Assembly: GCA_947564305.1 (NCBI GenBank) | Contig: CANOBT010000036.1 | Coordinates: 1-40,254 of the forward strand | Direction: 5' to 3' | DNA: 40,254 bases | DNA from: an uncultured Lachnospiraceae bacterium | GTDB taxonomy: Bacteria; Bacillota_A; Clostridia; Lachnospirales; Lachnospiraceae | Made by a program: the position numbers and the translations under genes | Notes under the pieces: model-generated | The model's input: the letters and a program-made list of their open reading frames with translations, nothing else | Told to the model about the DNA's origin: nothing | The model's database searches: none | Shown here: positions 32,922 through 40,254 of the stretch, in pieces | How positions within the stretch are numbered: the stretch's first letter is position 1 | Layout: every line of letters starts with the position of its first letter

Positions 32922-33371
32922 TTAGTAACTATATGCTACTTTTAATGTTATCGTTACCGTAGAAGCCGGATAGATGTTTCCGTTATAAGATACACCCTTA
33001 TTTTTAATCCATATCGTCCATGTTCCACTCGGATTTTCGCCTTCAAATCCAGTTATGGTAACGTTTCCACTTTTGGTCGGTCCTGCGATTGATTTTATTG
33101 TTCCCTTTGGACTTTCAACATAAATCGTATATGGATCGGTTCCACTAGCCACATTACAATACAACTCCACCTTAGTTATGGACGGATTGCTTCCCGAAAC
33201 ACTTCCCGATGTAACTGAGCTATATCTTGATTCTCCGCCACTAATTGCATTCAGTTTTACTGTTGTTTTACTGAAATTATTGGTAGCAGCAAGCACAGGT
33301 GTTACAAACATTAAGCAAGCCATCATACAAGCCATAACAGCTGCAAAAACTCTTTTTGTTACTCTTTTCAT
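32922..33371 (-). CDS. Secreted protein with a P-domain-like beta sandwich
   Basis: 149 residues starting at ATG 33371 after AGGAGG. A signal peptide (basic MKRVTKRVF, hydrophobic core, cleavage after PVLA) precedes a ~120-residue beta-rich domain. The segment FEGENPSGTWTIWIKNK resembles the GTWTL core of proprotein-convertase P-domains. No protease domain is attached. Last gene of the operon that begins behind LytTR box C. The product is likely released or wall-bound. Confidence 0.65.
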   Translation of the reverse strand: MKRVTKRVFAAVMACMMACLMFVTPVLAATNNFSKTTVKLNAISGGESRYSSVTSGSVSGSNPSITKVELYCNVASGTDPYTIYVESPKGTIKSIAGPTKSGNVTITGFEGENPSGTWTIWIKNKGVSYNGNIYPASTVTITLKVAYSY

Positions 33372-33427
33372 TTTATGACCTCCTAAAATTTGAAATAATA
33401 AGTGAAATATATGCCATATAAAACATG

Positions 33428-34120
33428 CTATATCCTTGTATCCACTGATGCCTGTGTCAGCAAACTGCCAGATTTCTTCAAGTTCGCTTCCACGGATTCC
33501 CTTGTAATTCCGTTCAAAGCCCCAGACGGGATCGGCTTCCCGATTTCCCAATTTGAATCTGCCTGCTTCACTGCGGATATAAATGTCTGCCGATACGCCC
33601 GCTCATACTGCTCCATAGTATACCCCGCTGCTAATCGATCATCTTTCTTCGTTTTTCTGTACAAATTGTCATATACATCCCTGCGCTTTGTCGTGTCTCC
33701 ATTTAAAACACCGTTTTCACTCAAGAATTCTTTCTTCGTCAGCTCAAACATCTCGTCCTTGCTACTCTCCGAAATGGAAATGATGCGCTTCTGACGACCT
33801 GCATTTTCATCCGTCAGCACAAGTCCGGCAAGTCCGTTTCTGGGGTTGATATAATCACCGTCTTTATCGTAACATTTCATCGAATTTTTAATGCACTGGA
33901 TATTTGTGAACATTGCACCGTTTCCATTCTGCGTCATTTCTTTTATTGCTGCCTTATATTGAGCGCTGTTCGTATCAATACCAGCAGCCCTTAATTGTGC
34001 TTGCACAGAACTACTGTTTAACTGCGATAATTGAAAACTACCTATAACACTTGCGTTTTTTGCGTTTTTTGTTCCCAACATTTGTTGAAATAAAAACCCA
34101 TAATCTGTGATTTTTGACAT
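33428..34120 (-). CDS. Unknown protein, agr-linked operon (230 aa)
   Basis: ATG 34120 follows AAGGAGG. N-terminus SKITDYGFLFQQMLG then Asn/Ser/Gln-rich helices (FQLSQLNSSSVQAQLRAAG) and a basic helical C-terminus. No signal peptide. I do not recognise the family; the Asn/Ser-rich helical style is like flagellin-type or non-classically exported proteins. The ORF overlaps no other real gene once the correct start is used. Confidence 0.6.
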   Translation of the reverse strand: MSKITDYGFLFQQMLGTKNAKNASVIGSFQLSQLNSSSVQAQLRAAGIDTNSAQYKAAIKEMTQNGNGAMFTNIQCIKNSMKCYDKDGDYINPRNGLAGLVLTDENAGRQKRIISISESSKDEMFELTKKEFLSENGVLNGDTTKRRDVYDNLYRKTKKDDRLAAGYTMEQYERAYRQTFISAVKQADSNWEIGKPIPSGALNGITRESVEANLKKSGSLLTQASVDTRI

Positions 34121-34205
34121 AAACCCGTCCTCCTTGATAAAATAATTTGAAATCCTTTTCCATATAATCCCTTTGTACCACAAGAACAATATCATCGCAT
34201 ATACT

Positions 34206-34859
34206 TTATGCCTTTGCATCGAACACGTTGCGTTCTTCCAGATAATCTGGCAATGCAGCAAGCTCGCTGTTTCCTTTTGCAGAGCGGTATTCACTCCAAT
34301 AGATTGAATAAAACTGCTTCTTTTTTGCAAGTTCTGCTGGTGTCATTTCATAGCTCCAACCATTCCCGGTATTAGACAAAACCTTTGCACCCTGACATTC
34401 AATAACAGCTCCATAGCCGCCTGTTGTTAATATTGGACAGGTAAGCATTCCTCCCCCTGCAAGCGCAAACTGCTTGTCAGCCAGACTGCCATGCCCTTCT
34501 GACTGTTCCAAAAAATCAAGCAGTGTCAACTCGCCAATTCCACGGCATTTTGTATTACTGCCATTATTTCTGCTCATAGCGTTTTTTGCAGACTGATACA
34601 ACCTCTTTCTATCGGGCGCCACATCTGATAAATATCCTGCCCTTAACTGTAGCACTTTCCGATCTATAACATCTCGTTCTGCCGTACTCTTAGCTGTTGC
34701 TGCTCTACGAGCAAGCTCTTTTATTTCTGCCACATATTCAGCTTCTGCCTTAGTTGCATTGGATGCCGAAGGAATATATGACCAATTGGGTTCGCCGCTA
34801 CTACATGATGTAATTAGTTGGTTCTTATTGCTATTTATCATTCCAACTGAAACACCCAT
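34206..34859 (-). CDS. Unknown protein, agr-linked operon (217 aa)
   Basis: ATG 34859 with GAGGTG upstream, 12 bases after the previous gene. N-terminus MGVSVGMINSNKNQL lacks a signal peptide; the middle has helical repeats rich in Ala/Arg (ELARRAATAKSTAERD), then a Gly-rich segment (LAGGGMLTCPILTTGGYG). Family not recognised. Its operon position behind box C suggests agr control. Confidence 0.6.
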   Translation of the reverse strand: MGVSVGMINSNKNQLITSCSSGEPNWSYIPSASNATKAEAEYVAEIKELARRAATAKSTAERDVIDRKVLQLRAGYLSDVAPDRKRLYQSAKNAMSRNNGSNTKCRGIGELTLLDFLEQSEGHGSLADKQFALAGGGMLTCPILTTGGYGAVIECQGAKVLSNTGNGWSYEMTPAELAKKKQFYSIYWSEYRSAKGNSELAALPDYLEERNVFDAKA

Positions 34860-34871
34860 ATCTTACACCTC

Positions 34872-35462
34872 TTAATTTTTTACATATTCTACAATCATTT
34901 TACCCCCAAATACGGTAAAGCCATCCATTCCTGTATACTGCTGTAATATCCTTCCTTCAATCCTAACAAGAAATTTAACATTTGCAGCCTCGCCCTCAAA
35001 AGCTGTTGTTTTGTTTGTTGACGACGGTTTACTGGTCTGTTGGAACGGCACTGTTGCAGATGTATTTGTTGCATAGCTGGTAATAACATAGTTTTTAATT
35101 GTAGTGTATTTAGATTGAGTAACTTTTGTACCTGTCGGACAATAAATTGTAATACTCTTAATCGTCGCTCCATCCGGAATCACACCACTGAAGTCCACAT
35201 TTTGACCAATAGAATAGATAGTCCCTGTTTGACCTGTAGAAGTTGCATAATCCTTGGATAACACTTTTGATGCTGTTGGATCAGCCGCATATACGATCGC
35301 CTCTCCATCTATCACATCATTCATATCTATTACAACTACTTCTGTGCCCTCTTTTTCCAATGCTTCCGCAGCATTAACCGTTGCTGCCCCCACAGGTGAA
35401 AACATTATTGCAAATGCCATCATTGTTGCAGTTGCCATTGCCAAAAAATTCTTTCTTTTCAT
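34872..35462 (-). CDS. Secreted protein, first gene of the agr-linked operon (196 aa)
   Basis: ATG 35462 follows AAAGGTGG; the GTG at 35474 overlaps that site. A signal peptide (MKRKNFLAMATATMMAF, cleavage near NAAEA) precedes an acidic linker and a Thr/Ser-rich beta domain (IKSITIYCPTGTKVTQS) that resembles the 33371 product in style. Lies 130 bases downstream of LytTR box C. Confidence 0.65.
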   Translation of the reverse strand: MKRKNFLAMATATMMAFAIMFSPVGAATVNAAEALEKEGTEVVVIDMNDVIDGEAIVYAADPTASKVLSKDYATSTGQTGTIYSIGQNVDFSGVIPDGATIKSITIYCPTGTKVTQSKYTTIKNYVITSYATNTSATVPFQQTSKPSSTNKTTAFEGEAANVKFLVRIEGRILQQYTGMDGFTVFGGKMIVEYVKN

Positions 35463-35591
35463 GGTAATTACCACCTTTCTTTTGACTAATTAATGCCGAA
35501 TTTAAAAAAACTATTGTGTATTCTTTCCCTTACTTTAATATAGTTACATTGTGATTCGTCAAATTCTCTAAATTTGTTAATAGTAATTTTC

Positions 35592-35620
35592 AAACGTACA
35601 ACTTTTTGTTTTGACGTACA
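35592..35620 (-). promoter_or_regulatory. LytTR/AgrA-type binding box C
   Basis: Minus strand: TGTACGTC, four bases, CAAAAA, two bases, TGTACGTTT, with a 20-base period. It lies between agrB and the secreted-protein operon. The best -10-like hexamer (TATATT, 35542-35537) is further away than at the other two boxes, so the promoter is not assigned. Confidence 0.7.
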
Positions 35621-35631
35621 TATTGGCAAGC

Positions 35632-36213
35632 TTAGGATTGCTTTATAAATTGCAATTTCCCCAAAATAGTCAAAAGAGTATCCATAGTCAACCCTATTGT
35701 ATACAATGTAATAAGATATCCAGCCTTTAATCCGAGTGTTACAATATAGACCACAGAAAAAATCACTGATAACATTCTAAGTCTATGCCTAAAATATTCT
35801 ATTTCTTCTGTATCCAAATTTCTATTGCTATTCTTTACTGGCGACAATATTAGCAATATGATTATGTCAAGAATTGAGATTACTGCGGCACCCTGCCAAC
35901 TGAAGTTTATCTCTGTTGCCAAAAGAGATAAAAAAATAACGGCGCAGGAAAACAGGTAGCATCCAATTCTTGTTTTAGCATGGAAACCACCTGTATTGCG
36001 CCGAAAAGCATACAGAACCGCAAAAATAACTACGAATTCAATAATTTTTTTCATACATAGAGCTATTGCAATATAAGAAATATAATGGAATGCTTTTAGT
36101 ATGGTCATTTCCAAACCAAACTTATAAACTTCCACATCAGCATAATTTATTGTACTATCCGCAACTAACCCATATGTAATTTTATCAATAAAATTTCTAT
36201 ATTTCTCGCTCAC
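35632..36213 (-). CDS. agrB: AgrB-like peptide-processing membrane protease
   Basis: A 193-residue protein with four to six membrane helices and the AgrB signature RRNTGGFHAKTRIGC, giving His78 and Cys85 as the catalytic pair, seven residues apart as His77 and Cys84 are in S. aureus AgrB. It cleaves AgrD and forms the thiolactone ring. The GTG start overlaps the agrD stop by one base. It is the only AgrB in the window and could also serve the AgrB-less locus at 4312-6623. Confidence 0.9.
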   Translation of the reverse strand: MSEKYRNFIDKITYGLVADSTINYADVEVYKFGLEMTILKAFHYISYIAIALCMKKIIEFVVIFAVLYAFRRNTGGFHAKTRIGCYLFSCAVIFLSLLATEINFSWQGAAVISILDIIILLILSPVKNSNRNLDTEEIEYFRHRLRMLSVIFSVVYIVTLGLKAGYLITLYTIGLTMDTLLTILGKLQFIKQS

Positions 36214-36353
36214 TATTTTTTCTTTCTGTTCTTAAATTTTTTTGCGGAATCCGGTACAACCGGCTGATAGCCAAAAATTGCGCATGCACTATTCATTTCC
36301 TTTTGAATATTTTTGTTAATAACAGCAGCAATAATTTTAGATACTTTCTTCAT
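36213..36353 (-). CDS. agrD: AgrD-like cyclic autoinducer precursor (right locus, 46 aa)
   Basis: A 46-residue ORF behind AAAGGAG. It has an amphipathic N-terminal helix (KKVSKIIAAVINKN), a Cys at 24 in NSACAIFGYQP, and a basic tail after PVVP. The predicted thiolactone ring starts at Cys24, and GYQPVVP is the conserved cleavage region recognised by AgrB. It overlaps agrB. Compared with the left peptide (Cys then MYIY) the ring sequence is different, so the two loci should signal separately. Confidence 0.85.
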   Translation of the reverse strand: MKKVSKIIAAVINKNIQKEMNSACAIFGYQPVVPDSAKKFKNRKKK

Positions 36354-36422
36354 TTATTCTTCTCCTTTATTTTTTTGTGTAAAATTTTACCAAAAATATA
36401 GCAATAATCAATAGTTTTTTCA

Positions 36423-36451
36423 AAATGTACAACTTTTTGTTCCGATGTACA
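36423..36451 (-). promoter_or_regulatory. LytTR/AgrA-type binding box B and agrDB promoter
   Basis: Minus strand: TGTACATC, four bases, CAAAAA, two bases, TGTACATTT, with a 20-base period. An extended -10 (TGG followed by TAAAAT, 36389-36384) lies 34 bases downstream, and agrD starts 70 bases downstream. This fits positive autoregulation of agrDB. Confidence 0.75.
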
Positions 36452-36522
36452 ACCTAATATATAAATACAGATAAATACGGACACGAAAATAGGATAAACC
36501 TAATTAATCCATCTTATTTCAT

Positions 36523-37821
36523 CTATTCATCAACTCTGTTCAAAACAATATCACATACAAGCAACTGATTGGAATATTTATAAATAATACTACCTAAATA
36601 ATCTTCTATACATCTCTGTATATTTAATAATCCGACACCATTTCTTTTTGCGCTACTGCTATAAATTTTTCCATTTTTAACTACTACTGGATCTTCTACG
36701 CTATTTTCTATTCTAATGGATATCATCTCATTATATTCTTTAACGTATAAACCGATATATTTTTCTTCATTACATTTTTTAGTTGCTTCTAATGCATTAT
36801 CAATCAAATTGCCAAATAAAGTAGTTATATCTATTGGTTTCATAAAATTTATGTCGACTTCATTTGTTTCTATTTTAAATGAGATTCCACTTCTGTCTGC
36901 CACTCTTTTTTTATCTGACAACAAACAATTTAATACCGGGTTGTCTGTATACATAAAGGGAACCAGCGGCTGCAGCATTTTTCGTATCTGATTTGTATAA
37001 TTTAGAGCCTCTCTTTTAAAATCTTCCTGATATAACCCCTCGATCGTTTTCATATGCTTATCAACGTCATGCAAAATACTCATAGCCTCTTTGTATTTCA
37101 CACTTTGTATCTCGTAGTTGTCATATTGAATCTTCTCCTGTTGTTCCATCATCTCTAACTGCATCTTATAATAATTCCGCTCATCTGAAAACTTTATAAA
37201 GTACAGCAGGTACATATTTGCAAAGATGGTACATCCTACAATAACCATCAATACTAAGGGATTTTCTCTATTAGAAATAACTGCAATAATTAAAACATTG
37301 ACAACGCTGTACACAAACATTATTAAGTAAAGAATATATTGCGTTTTTGTACGAAGGATACTCTTTTTCCATAATCGACTAAAAACTACATAGTATAAAA
37401 ACAATAATACAATTTTTGAAAAAGCAGTTTCTATACTTTTTTGAATCTCCGTACTTTGTGGAGTTATCTGTATTATTTCCATAATTACGTCAATCAAGAA
37501 AACTCCTAGTGCTTCTGCTACACCTATAACCATGAATAATGCTTCCGACTCAAATATTTGTATAAATCTTCTATCTTTTTCTTCGTAATAAAAAAAGTAG
37601 CTAACAAACCCAATCCAGATTACATTTACAAGCATATTAAGTATAGGACTCATAAACATATTTATTGGAGTAACAACAATAATACTTACTATTGGCAACA
37701 ATATGTATAATAGTTTACTATTATAAGCTCTCAAATATCTGTCATTAAAAAACTGGAACAATAAATTTACAAGAATCACACAAGATATAAATGAGCAAAA
37801 CAATAAAATAATTCTATCCAT
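36523..37821 (-). CDS. agrC: HPK10-type sensor histidine kinase (AgrC-like), right locus
   Basis: A 432-residue protein: about six membrane helices in the first ~210 residues, a coiled linker, the phospho-acceptor His in SILHDVDKHMKT, the N-box FGNLIDNALEATKK and the glycine motif NGVGLLNIQRCI. This is the AgrC layout. It starts two bases after the regulator stop, so translation is coupled. The expected ligand is the cyclic peptide from the adjacent agrD. Very AT-rich, unlike its counterpart at 5058, so the two loci probably have separate origins. Confidence 0.85.
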   Translation of the reverse strand: MDRIILLFCSFISCVILVNLLFQFFNDRYLRAYNSKLLYILLPIVSIIVVTPINMFMSPILNMLVNVIWIGFVSYFFYYEEKDRRFIQIFESEALFMVIGVAEALGVFLIDVIMEIIQITPQSTEIQKSIETAFSKIVLLFLYYVVFSRLWKKSILRTKTQYILYLIMFVYSVVNVLIIAVISNRENPLVLMVIVGCTIFANMYLLYFIKFSDERNYYKMQLEMMEQQEKIQYDNYEIQSVKYKEAMSILHDVDKHMKTIEGLYQEDFKREALNYTNQIRKMLQPLVPFMYTDNPVLNCLLSDKKRVADRSGISFKIETNEVDINFMKPIDITTLFGNLIDNALEATKKCNEEKYIGLYVKEYNEMISIRIENSVEDPVVVKNGKIYSSSAKRNGVGLLNIQRCIEDYLGSIIYKYSNQLLVCDIVLNRVDE

Positions 37822-37824
37822 ACC

Positions 37825-38574
37825 CTAATGAAATGAATCATGCAGATATTCATTTATCCTTTCCCTAAATTCTTTAACTCTCCTTTGCGACAGCGGAACA
37901 TTTCCACCAGTATCCAATAGAATGTCATACATTTTAATCCGCATAACTCTCTCCAGATTAACCAGTATTCCACGGCAACACATTTCAAAGCCCAGAGGCC
38001 GCATTTTTTCTTCAAGTTTGTTCATTGCCTCGGTATATATGTACTCCGTTGATTTTGTCACAATTTTTATTTCTTTCTGCATTTTTATATATTCAAAATA
38101 CACAATCTCTTTGACAGGGATTGATAAGATAGATTTTACCACGTCTTTCCCATCAAGACTATACCGAACATTATGGAAATCCATCAAAAGATCCTGCATA
38201 CCCTCACTGTCCTCGAAAAACTCCTTAATCTGTTCCTCAACAGCCGGAGCCTTTAAGGGTTTTTCCAAAAACGCGAACGCGTGTGTCCGGTTCATTGCCT
38301 CCTTACAGTAATTCCCAAAGTTTGTCTGGAAAATAATTTTTGTAGAGCGGTTTTTCCGATGGATATGCTTGCCGATCTCTATTCCACTTTCCTCATTCAT
38401 CACAATATCCAGAAATATCAGATGAAAAAGCGATGCTGCCTGCATCAAGCTCTCGCCTGATTCATATTCCTGAATATCATAGCTCATAGAATATTTATCC
38501 ATTACCTCTTGAAGTATGGATTTCAAATGCACAATATCCTTTTTTTCGTCATCGCAGATTGCTATGTTTATCAT
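37825..38574 (-). CDS. agrA: LytTR response regulator (AgrA-like), right locus
   Basis: 249 residues. Receiver domain with acidic pocket INIAICDDE, phospho-acceptor Asp in LIFLDIVM and Lys in FLEKPLK, followed by a LytTR domain (PVKEIVYFEYIKMQKEI; CRGILVNLERVMRI). ATG 38574 with GGGGAA upstream is chosen over 38604. It is the best candidate to bind the three 20-base-period boxes. Its order is unusual: regulator and kinase precede the peptide and protease genes and have their own promoter. Confidence 0.85.
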   Translation of the reverse strand: MINIAICDDEKKDIVHLKSILQEVMDKYSMSYDIQEYESGESLMQAASLFHLIFLDIVMNEESGIEIGKHIHRKNRSTKIIFQTNFGNYCKEAMNRTHAFAFLEKPLKAPAVEEQIKEFFEDSEGMQDLLMDFHNVRYSLDGKDVVKSILSIPVKEIVYFEYIKMQKEIKIVTKSTEYIYTEAMNKLEEKMRPLGFEMCCRGILVNLERVMRIKMYDILLDTGGNVPLSQRRVKEFRERINEYLHDSFH

Positions 38575-38929
38575 ACTTATTCCCCTATCACAAACCAACG
38601 GCATTTTTTACTATTATACATACATATACTACATAATTCTACATTTATTTCAATTATACTATATATGTAACGCAAATGTAAAATTGAATAATGTCCTCGA
38701 TATATATTATAAAGATCAGGGAGAGCTGTCTCGACTTATGTATTCTTTCTTGATTTTTTTGCAAACATTAATAAGGCGGTTTATTTTACGGCTCATTATG
38801 CAGTTTCTTATACTTGAAACAGATGAATTTTTGTAAACTCATTCTATTATTTTACATAAAAACGGAGCTGATGTTCGGTAGCTTTTTCATCTACTTCTGC
38901 AACAGCCCCTGCTAATTTTTATTTTGCAA
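38575..38929 (-). other. Intergenic gap with a terminator
   Basis: On the minus strand GGGGCTG (38909-38903) pairs with CAGCTCC (38870-38864, one G-U) with further outer pairs, followed by five T. It ends the 40018-38930 transcript. The remaining ~250 bases are AT-rich, presumably with the agrA promoter; no LytTR box is visible. Confidence 0.55.
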
Positions 38930-40018
38930 TTATAAATCCAAGTATATACCGGTACGTACAGCGAGTCTTCCACTAAATGAATATCCCAGATTTACGAAAA
39001 CGGCAACTTCAGTAAGAGTTGTAAATGAGTAAACAAAAAGAGGTAATGCCGCAATAAATACTCCAACGACTGACAGCGATTCTGTGACTACACTCCATAT
39101 AACAGAATGCGCGATTCCTTTCAGTCTTGCAATAAACTCCGCATCATAATCTGAATAAATACCTAATACATTCAATTGCCTTTCTACATATTCTTCGCTA
39201 CTGATCCGAAATGCCTCTTTGTCCACACCCTCTTCATAGTTTTCCATATAGTAACTGAGTACAACATCTCGAACATCTCCGAATGCGCCCACAATAGACT
39301 CCATGTTATATTCACCTTCGCCAGCTGCATAGAGCAATGCAATCTTATCCAGTACCTCCGAATTTATATTGCTTATATTCCCCACTGTTTGTGTATAATC
39401 AAAACCTGAATAACAAGCACTACCTAATGATGCAAGTCCTGAAAAAAGCGTATTCAATTTAGCAGAATTTAAAAACGTATTATAAGCAGTAACATCACTT
39501 GATGAAATAATATATGGCAGATCGTTTGCAGTAGGTGCCCTTCCTGGTCCATCAACATAGTGTGATAAGTACAAATACGTTAAATACTTGCCAAAATTCT
39601 CCCCGCCTATAGAATTCCCTTCATAATAGTTAGTACCATAATATCTTAAGGCCACTCCATATACGTTTTGAATTCGCTGCTTTTGATCCTGATATGATGC
39701 AGGCGGATTTCCATCATAATCATACAATGCTAACGGGGTTGTATTGTCAAGTTCAACCATATCATAGAGTAACTGTAAGTCCTGCTCCTCTACATTTCCC
39801 GACATAGCAAACATATCCACTATATCATCCATAGTGAAGCCCAACTCCTGTAAATTTTCAATCATTTCTTGTGTTCCACCGAGAAGGTCTGATAGTTGTT
39901 GAGCGGTAATACCTGCATCAGCTTTGGCATACACAGCCATCGGATTAATAATGACCATGCATAATGCTAAAGCCATCGAAAGCAACTTTTTTAAACTTCT
40001 TTTACTTAATCTCTTCAT
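38930..40018 (-). CDS. Secreted or membrane-anchored unknown protein (362 aa)
   Basis: ATG 40018 follows AGGAGG; the upstream start at 40123 has none. A signal peptide (MKRLSKRSLKKLLSMALAL, cleavage after AVYA) is followed by a ~270-residue helical domain (DLLGGTQEMIENLQELGFT; TPLALYDYDGNPPASY) and a hydrophobic C-terminal hairpin (VVTESLSVVGVFIAALPLF) that may anchor or insert in a membrane. No family recognised. It lies upstream of the right agr locus but is not behind a box, so agr control is not shown. Confidence 0.6.
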   Translation of the reverse strand: MKRLSKRSLKKLLSMALALCMVIINPMAVYAKADAGITAQQLSDLLGGTQEMIENLQELGFTMDDIVDMFAMSGNVEEQDLQLLYDMVELDNTTPLALYDYDGNPPASYQDQKQRIQNVYGVALRYYGTNYYEGNSIGGENFGKYLTYLYLSHYVDGPGRAPTANDLPYIISSSDVTAYNTFLNSAKLNTLFSGLASLGSACYSGFDYTQTVGNISNINSEVLDKIALLYAAGEGEYNMESIVGAFGDVRDVVLSYYMENYEEGVDKEAFRISSEEYVERQLNVLGIYSDYDAEFIARLKGIAHSVIWSVVTESLSVVGVFIAALPLFVYSFTTLTEVAVFVNLGYSFSGRLAVRTGIYLDL

Positions 40019-40254
40019 TTCTTTCCTCCTCGTATAATAAGTTTGTAAGCAAGAAATATTGCTTATGAACTTATTCTTTTTATGTGTATAGTGGTAAGGA
40101 CATCTAAGAGGAACTCCCCTCACCCTGATTCCCGTCTATACAGTTAATAGTTACATTTTCATTTTCCATAATGGTTAATCCTGTGTTATGATATCAGGTA
40201 GAGTCTGATGTCCGAAGGCACTGCTGTTCCTCCTTTCAGCCGGCTTAGCCCGAG

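Noticed and set aside
1..40254. CRISPR arrays, tRNA or rRNA genes, and complete insertion sequences
   Set aside because: No regularly spaced repeats, no cloverleaf or rRNA-like sequence, and no intact transposase were seen.

Overview
The window looks like accessory (mobile-element-rich) DNA from a low-GC, Gram-positive anaerobe of the Clostridia, most likely a Lachnospiraceae-type gut bacterium. The evidence is strong AGGAGG ribosome sites, agr-type peptide signalling with YQPxxP-tailed AgrD peptides, HPK10/LytTR pairs, a XerS-like recombinase, and many small plasmid/ICE-type genes (DUF2958, DpnD/PcfM-like, SSB, PAPS-reductase-like). Base composition is a mosaic: roughly 1-3300, 12500-19000 and 35500-38600 are clearly more AT-rich than 3900-6400 and 20000-32500. 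No rRNA, tRNA or CRISPR was found.

Layout, left to right. (1) 1-3298, plus strand: two Cys-rich RiPP-like precursors, a cytosolic subtilisin-like protease and an ABC exporter. (2) 3299-3911: a gene-poor scar. (3) 3924-6623: XRE regulator, LytTR response regulator, HPK10 kinase and an AgrD-like peptide, an agr system with no AgrB beside it. (4) 6792-7994: unknown genes, one probably split by a frameshift. (5) 8349-14650: a XerS-like tyrosine recombinase, two HExxH...ExxxD metalloproteases around an unknown protein, then a large PD-(D/E)xK protein. (6) 18640-14791, minus strand: a 44-residue precursor-like peptide, a short RlmN/Cfr-like radical SAM enzyme, a B12-binding radical SAM enzyme and an MFS exporter. 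(7) 32449-19137, minus strand: about twenty small accessory genes, several preceded by a terminator-like hairpin directly in front of the ribosome site. (8) 38574-32922, minus strand: a complete agr-like locus (LytTR regulator, kinase, AgrD, AgrB) followed by four genes for secreted or possibly exported proteins. (9) 40018-38930: another secreted protein.

The main new observation is a shared DNA element. Two TGTAC(A/G)-containing half-sites exactly 20 bases apart, with a common CAAAAA spacer, occur three times: before agrD (36423-36451), before the secreted-protein operon (35592-35620), and about 17 kb away before the dual radical-SAM peptide operon (18949-18977). All three point the same way. 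This is the architecture of a LytTR/AgrA binding site. The simplest reading is that the right-hand agr system senses its own cyclic peptide and switches on itself, a set of exported proteins, and an apparently undescribed RiPP pathway that combines an RlmN/Cfr-type methylase lacking its RNA-binding domain with a B12 radical SAM enzyme.
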